From the NCBI GenBank assembly GCA_030267565.1, contig BRXU01000004.1, positions 5,028,501-5,092,500 on the forward strand: 64,000 nucleotides of DNA, in the 5' to 3' direction. Position numbers and translations under genes: made by a program. Positions 57,905 through 64,000 of the stretch are shown here, piece by piece (the first letter of the stretch is position 1; every line of letters begins with the position of its first letter). The notes beneath the pieces are model-generated. The model did no database searches, had not been told where the DNA came from, and saw only the letters and a program-made list of their open reading frames with translations. The DNA is from Pleodorina starrii. Lineage: Eukaryota > Chlorophyta > Chlorophyceae > Chlamydomonadales > Volvocaceae.

Positions 57905-58502
57905 GGCCACTATGCAGTGCTGTGTTGCATATAGCTACATACAATGCAATTAACTCGAGGTTGACGGGCTCGAAAGCCCCACGCCAATGGCTCCGACCGT
58001 TCAGTAGTGCGCAAATGTTGAAGTGTAAGCTGGCAGTGTAAGGCTTTCCACGGTTAGTAAATTCAATCCGCCTTGCTGAACTGCTTAGCGTTGTCAGATT
58101 TCTCAGACTTCAGTCAGCGCGACAACGAACAACCGTCAACGATTCGTCCTGGGCTCCTGGCGCTGACGAATTGTTTGGCCCGACGGCCTCCATTCGTCCA
58201 TTGCAGGGAAATGCAAGGAAGCATCTTTCGACCAACCAATTTATCGTCTGCCGTGGATGATTGATGAGCGTGGCTTTAGTTACCGCAATCGGCCGTTTTG
58301 GCCGCGTCATGGCGCATGTCTCACTGCTGTGCTGCCAAACATCGCGTATCGATCTGCCACACGATGACCACTGGCGCAAAAGATACTCTCGAGCCGCAGC
58401 TAGTGCAAGTTACAAGGCAAGCTTAATCCATCAGCCACAGACACAGGCCGACCCTGCTTGGGTCGACTGCGGCGACAGCCCTCCCACGGCTGTGACTGGG
58501 AG
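57905..58502. promoter_or_regulatory. Promoter of the NOL9-like gene and 3' UTR of the RAP gene
   Basis: Both neighbours are on the minus strand, so the left part of this spacer is the promoter and 5' UTR of the NOL9-like gene and the right part the 3' UTR of the RAP-domain gene. It is AT-richer than the genes and has no credible frame. Confidence 0.5.
58410..58414 (-). terminator. Candidate poly(A) signal (TGTAA on minus) of the RAP-domain gene
   Basis: TTACA on the plus strand lies about 90 nt beyond the RAP-gene stop codon, reading TGTAA on the coding strand. Confidence 0.55.
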
Positions 58503-61500
58503 CTAGAGCCCCATCTTTGCCGCCATCAGGCGCCACCTGCCCGGCAGGCCCGTCGGGGGCTCGCGCGAGGCGGCCACCCACTCAGCCATACTGACGCACA
58601 CCAGGTTTTCCTTGCCCAGGTGGCGGGTCAGGATGCGGTTCCGGAGCGCAGTACGGCCGTCGATGCGGGCGGTGTACGGCTCGTTGACCATGAAGTGGAA
58701 CGGCCCGTCGAACTCGACAGCCACGCGGTGCAGCGCTGTGCCACCGCCGGGCTTGGGTCGCTCGATCATCGCCTGGGGTCGTGGGGGACGGGACGCGGCG
58801 GAAGGTGGGAAAGCATCCGAATGCTTGTGTACCGTATGCCAGTATGCGTGCACATGCGGTGCCGTGCTGCAACAGCCGCCCGAGTCAGTCGAGTCAGGGG
58901 ACGCGACTCCCTAACCTCCTGCCCCTCTCAGTGCATTCCTCCAATGCCGCTCGCGCCCATTCCCACTCCCACCCCCGTGCTCACGCCAATGCTCATACTG
59001 GTATTCTCACGCAGCGCCCTTTACCTGCACGTCGATCCGCATGAGCTGCTCCCCGCCCGGCACCAGCTCCTGCTCGAACAGCAGGTCCCGCAGCCGGGGG
59101 TAGCGGCCGCTGGTGTGCATGGCGTTCAGCAGGGACTGGAAGCTGGCCTGTAGGAAGGGACCAAGGAGGGAGAATGGGAGACTCACGGAGGCACCCACGG
59201 CGGCGGCACGGAGGCAGCAAGGAATAAGCGTGCGTGCGGCAGTTTCCCACCACGGCTGCGCGGGCGTGGCAGCTGCATGGCGTAAGCGCATAGCGCAGGG
59301 CGATGCAGGTACCGAGACGCCCGGCGGCACCAGGTCTAGGGGCTGCAGGCTGGGGCAACGGGTCCAGACCCAAGGGACCCCTGTCGACGGAATTCAGCAC
59401 CCCGCCCTCACGCGCCGGGCCCACAGCCCGTGACTCCCGGCCGCGCTCTCGCCTTCACGCTCCGCCCTCAAACCGCCCGGCCCGGCCCGGCCTCCCCACA
59501 CCGCACCTGCACTCGCGAGTAGGTGTGGTCTGCCTCCGACATGCCCAGCTTGCCCAGCCGCACCAGGTCCTCCCGCAGAGAGGCGTACGGCTCCGGCAGC
59601 GCGTTCAGCTCTCTGTGGACCTGCGGGTGCGGGTGTGGGTGTGCGTTTGGGCGGACGTGCATTTGGGCGGGTTGGGCTTTGAAAGGTGTGAAAGGTGGGA
59701 AAGGTGGAGGACGGAGGGAAAGTCGAGGGAAGCAGGAAAGGAAAGGAAAAGGGCTGGATAAGAAGTGCTGGGCAGGAGAACTGGAGAAGGGACGCATTGC
59801 CGGAGCCTTGGCACTGGGCTGGGCCTGCAAGGCCGGGGAGGGCTGTCCACCCCGCGGAAGGCACCCCTCCTCTCCCGCACCACGCCCCGCATCCACCCAC
59901 CTGCCACAGCTGGCGCTGCTCGTCCACGTTGAAGCCGTCAGGGTTGCGGCTCGAGGGACCGCGGCGATTCACCTCCTCCAGCAAGGTCGTCACGACGGAC
60001 CTGCAGCGGCGGCGGCAGTGACGGTGACGGCGGCAGGGACAACGGCGCGCGGAAGCGATGATTTCGGTGGAAGACGCTGACCGCAAGCGGTGCAGGGACC
60101 CGGGGTGCAGTGCATGTGGACGAGCACCCGTGGGATCCTGGAGTGCAACGTCAAGTAGCACCCCCCCGAGGGGCTCTCAAGGCTCAGGCCCTCAAAGAGT
60201 GCGGTGTTCTGTTGGCAGCCGGGGGCACGGCGCCGTGCGCTGCCTGTGCGACCAACTGCCCGGCTGATCCACCCAATGGCTGCATGGCTCACTTGTAGCG
60301 CTCCAGCGCGCCCTCCAGCACGGTCAGGGACCAGAGCGTGTTGGCCAGGTCCTGGCTCTTGGCGGTGCGGGCCTGGAGGCAGCGGAGTCAAAGGGCGGAG
60401 AGTGTTTAGGGGTGCAGTCCAGGTGGAAACAGCAGCCTGGCACGCGGGGGAGGGTGGGGCGCGCAACCAGCGGCCGCTGTGATTGGCGGCGCCTGCTGCG
60501 GACCACAGGCTTAGACCCTGCCCCTCGGTGTGCCTGCCCACAGTCGAGTGTCCGGCAACAGCAACAGCAGCAGCAAAGTCCCGACGACGCTGACCTCCCA
60601 ACGACGCGCCGCTCAGGCACACAATGCTGCACGCCGCACGTCAGCAGCAGCGCGAGACGCCCATCCACACGCCGCCCTACGGCCTGAGCTCTGCTCCAAA
60701 ATCCCACCCTCAACCCGGGCTACCTTACCCGGCGCGCCACCGTGTCCGCCAGTGCTTCCACCAGGTCCACCTTAGCGGCCTCCTCCTCGCCTCCGCCCGA
60801 GCCGGCGGCTCCGGCGCCTCGCTTGCCGTCCTCGCCTCCGCTCCCGCGGTAGTTCAGCTGCGCCAGCCCCACCAGAATCGCGGTGCAGTCCCAGGCGCTG
60901 GCGCCCTCCAGGCCCCCGCGCGCCGCGTGGTCTCGGAGCGTCTCGAGCACCGCCGGGCTGTAGTACCTGCACCTCACACCCCCCATCCCACGTGAGCGAA
61001 CCGGCAGAAACAGGGACACCGTCAGCACTCCATTCACAATCGAGAGGAACAGGGCACAAGAACACATAAGCACCAACCCACAGATCCACAGCGCCAGCGC
61101 GTCTCCTCCCCCCTGAACAGTGCTGCATCCATCCGCAGCCGCAGCACAGTTGTAGTGCGATAGGATCATCGAGGACCCAGGCCCCAGAAAACGCGCGAAA
61201 CCCCGGCCGACCCGCGGGTCGCCACTAACGCAGCACCCACTTGAGCTTGCCCAGCGCAAACATGGCGTTGGAGACCTCCTGGTGGTTGAACACCGGCACG
61301 GCCCGGCAGGCGGGCGTCACCCGAGAGAAGCCCCTCTCCACGACGGCCCCCACCAGGTGGTCCAGAGCCGCCAGGACCTCGGGCTGCTGGCTGGCCTGCG
61401 GGGTGACGAGGTGGTGACGAGGTGGTGACGAGGTGGTCAGGTTTGGGGGTGTAAGGAGGTACGGTGAGGGTGAAGTAAGGCCGGGACGCAGCGGGGCGCG

Positions 61501-64000
61501 GGAAGGGTCCCTCGATCAATGCGTAACGGTACATTTGCGCAGGCGAGGACCGAGGCGGCGGCTTTGGAAGCTTGGGACGGACCCAAAGTAACGGTGCCGC
61601 CACCACCACCACCACCATCACCACCCTTGGCATCTTATTATCTTACTATAATCGCCCTGAACCAGATCTCTGCCTTCTCCGGCCCCCGCGCACCCGCCGC
61701 CAGCCCGGCCTAACCCCACCCAAGCTCCAGCCGCAACGCAACGCAACGCAGCCCAACCCAGTTGCCCCTCTGTCCTACGTGTAAACCCTGGACCCCCGTG
61801 TGACCCAACCCGCCCACCAGCACGTCCTCGCCGTGCAGCCGCTGCAGCGCCGTCAGGCAGATGCAGATGTCCTTGCAGGAGAGCTGACCCCCGGGTCGGC
61901 GCGTGAGCGCCTGACACAGGTGCGCCAGCGAGCGCTCGTCGCGCGCGCGGCCGGAGCCCATGCACATGAGGATGGTGGAGATGGAGATGAGCGGGATGCT
62001 GGGCGGCGCGTGCAGCCGCGTGGCGGACAGCAGGTGCTCTGCGGCGCGGGCGGGCCACCAGCGCAGGCGGTGGAAGTTGTAAAGCAGGAAGGAGATGTTG
62101 CGCAGGTTGAAGTCGATGGCGGGCTTGGAGCTGATGGCGGCGTCGGCCCAGGACATCAGGCGCTGGTCGCGGTGGCCCGTGTTGGCGATGCCGTACATGA
62201 ATACGGAGATGGCGGAGGCACTGCGCAGGGCCGGGGAAGGGAAGTGGGAGCGCGGTGTGTGTTTGTGTAAGGAGGGGAGGGGAGAGACCGGCAGGCAGGG
62301 ACAGGGCGATGGCGGGGCGGAAGAATGAGGGTTTGGTTCGCGTTAGCCCAGGAGGCGAACTGCGTCTACGCAGCTGGCAGCAGCAAATGCCCGTCCGAAT
62401 CGCCCTGCCCAACTCGCGAGCCGATACCGCTGCTCTACACTGTCGCCAACCCCGCGAGTTGCCCACAACCCGCCATCCGCCCGCGATCCCCACCTCCACT
62501 TGGCGTGCGGGCAGGTCGTCGCGTACTCAGAGAGCGCCGCCATGAGCTTCTCGTGGCGCAGCCCCAGCAGGCCGCACGAGTAGGCGATGCAAGACAGCTC
62601 CCGCGAGCTGAAGCGCCCCCCGATGGCGGCGACGCCGCCGCCGCGCGGCACGCCCGCCACGGCGCCCGCGTCCCCCAGGATAAGCGCGCGCTCCAGCCGC
62701 GCTGCCAGCTCATCGCCCAATGCACGCAGCAACCGATCACATGACTTATTAACGCAGGCGCACGAGTACAGCAGCGCGCAGAGCTTGGCGTTGTTCTTCT
62801 GGCCGAGCTCTTGAATGGCGCGCGCGTCAAGCGACGCAATCAGCGCCGGCGTCGCGGCCGCCAGGACGTCAGCTGCGGCGGAGGCGGCCGCCGCCGCGAG
62901 CGGCGGCAGGTGCGTGCTGCTGTGCTTGGCGCGCGCCGCCGCCGCGGCCTTGGCCAGCGCCCACCACACCAACGACAGCGATCGACTGTCGAGTTGGCTA
63001 ACGAGGCGGCAACCGTCGGCCGCCAGCCAGCCCAGCAGCTCGACGGCCAGCGGCCGCCAGCAGCCAATGGCGGCGGCGGTGATGCTTCCATTGGCCGGCG
63101 GCGGCTCCGTGGGATGGCTGTTCCGGGCCGTCGTCGCGGCGGCGGGTCCGTTGCCATCGGCGGCGGCGCCGCCACCGCTGTTGCCGTCGGCCGCGCCGTT
63201 CGCCTGCCGCGGCTCAATGGCCAGGGCACCCAAGGCCTCCGCCGCAGCGGCGGACGCGCCCAGGGACCGCACCTCCGCCGGGCTCGGCCAGCTCTTGGTT
63301 CCTGCCGCCGCCAGGCCTTGGTCCTCCGCGGCTGCGGCGCCGGGCCCTGCTGCGGCAGCGGTCGCCGCTGGCCACGTCGCCCCCGGCCGCGGCTTCGGCG
63401 GCCCCGCCCAGTACTGCCCTCGGGCGCAGGCCCACAGCAGCTGCGCGACCGCCCAGCCGCGCTGCGCGGCCGCAACAGCGGGGGAGACTCCCGGGGCGGC
63501 GGCGGCGCCGCCGCCGCCGCCACGCCGCGCGCTGAAGATGACGGCGGTGGCGATAGCGTCCATCACCACCTCCTCACGGCGGTTGAAGGGACTGATGTCC
63601 GAGCCGGGCTCCAGGCCCGCGGAACCCGCTCCCGCGGAGCGCAGGTGGCACATCTGCCGTGTCGGGCGCGCGGATTTGGGTCGAGGGCATGGCGGGTGAG
63701 ATCTGTGAAAACGCTGTCGCGGATCGATTCTGTGTGTACGGTACGCGCGCGCGGGTGTGACCCACATGGATAAGCTTGACGGATGTGTGCACACACAAGC
63801 AAAGGGTGGACTGACACAAAGAAGGCACGTAATTGGGGCGGCAGACGACCCTTCGCGCGTTCGCTGCGGTCCTCCGGCAGCTCCCCACGCCCAGCGCACG
63901 CCCTACGGTACTCACAGCCGTTGCGGCCTCCGCCAGCCTCTCCAAGCTCCAGCTGTGGGCCTCCCGGCTCGCCTCCTCGAGCTGCGCCAGCGTCAGGACC
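58503..64000 (-). CDS. RAP-domain protein, probably organelle RNA-binding (OPR/FASTK-like), 5' end outside the window
   Basis: Ten phase-consistent exons are visible (64000-63916, 63653-62494, 62220-61818, 61395-61241, 60966-60729, 60372-60293, 60000-59901, 59620-59507, 59147-59025, 58772-58503), giving about 910 residues. The gene continues past the right edge. The C-terminus is a RAP domain: VAVEFDGPFHFMV, RTALRNRILTRHLG and VCVSMAEWVAA. Upstream are degenerate helical repeats of the kind found with RAP domains (NISFLLYNFHRLRWW, ELSCIAYSCGLLGLRHEK, VSNAMFALGKLK, DLANTLWSLTVLEG). Such proteins bind plastid or mitochondrial transcripts and control their processing, stability or translation; this role is inferred from the family. 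A long Ala/Gly-rich block (about 62900-63550) interrupts the repeat region. The target transcript cannot be told. The targeting peptide would be outside the window. Confidence 0.85.

Noticed and set aside
1..64000. tRNA, rRNA, CRISPR arrays, bacterial operons and riboswitches
   Set aside because: None seen. The tandem repeats present are microsatellites or coding repeats, and the gene structure is eukaryotic.

Overview
The window looks like nuclear DNA of a volvocine green alga (a Chlamydomonas/Gonium/Volvox-type chlorophyte). The sequence shows very high GC content, many short GT-AG introns, coding sequence rich in Ala, Gly, Gln and Pro runs, the chlorophyte poly(A) signal TGTAA after several genes, an axonemal protein gene, and a RAP-domain gene of the kind expanded in these algae. 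All gene models below were assembled by eye from reading frames, splice sites and phase agreement. I ran no database search.

Layout, left to right. (1) 607-7121, minus: ankyrin-repeat plus Raf-like (integrin-linked-kinase-like) protein kinase. (2) 7597-13100, plus: CFAP69, a ciliary central-pair protein, head to head with the kinase. (3) 14447-15890, minus: an Ala-rich protein with a predicted N-myristoyl/S-acyl N-terminus and a Lys-rich tail. (4) 16381-20755, minus: a DUF815-type AAA+ ATPase with a transit-like N-terminus. (5) 21201-34159, plus: a protein of about 2,838 residues with the order ARM-like repeats, TIR domain, about 1,700 residues of low complexity, SAM domain. It is head to head with the ATPase across 445 bp. 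(6) 36149-39522, minus: a BET (bromodomain plus NET) chromatin protein. (7) 40065-43962, plus: an unrecognised protein of about 845 residues. (8) 46100-49490, minus: a 5'-truncated non-LTR retrotransposon (LINE) with a long intact reverse-transcriptase frame. (9) 50653-52550, minus: very-long-chain 3-hydroxyacyl-CoA dehydratase (HACD/PAS2). (10) 53184-57904, minus: NOL9/Grc3-type polynucleotide 5'-kinase. (11) 58503-64000, minus: a RAP-domain organelle RNA factor that continues beyond the window.

Most genes are unrelated housekeeping, organelle or cilium genes and do not form a pathway. Three intergenic spaces (7122-7596, 20756-21200, 39523-40064) are probable bidirectional promoters. The most interesting locus is gene 5. 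It combines the three domain types of the animal NADase SARM1 in a different order, keeps the Glu that aligns with the SARM1 catalytic residue, and carries a 5.2-kb low-complexity exon. A nine-copy interspersed inverted repeat (GACCC-NN-GGGTC) and a run of three perfect hairpins at the LINE 3' end are structures that gene annotation alone does not explain.
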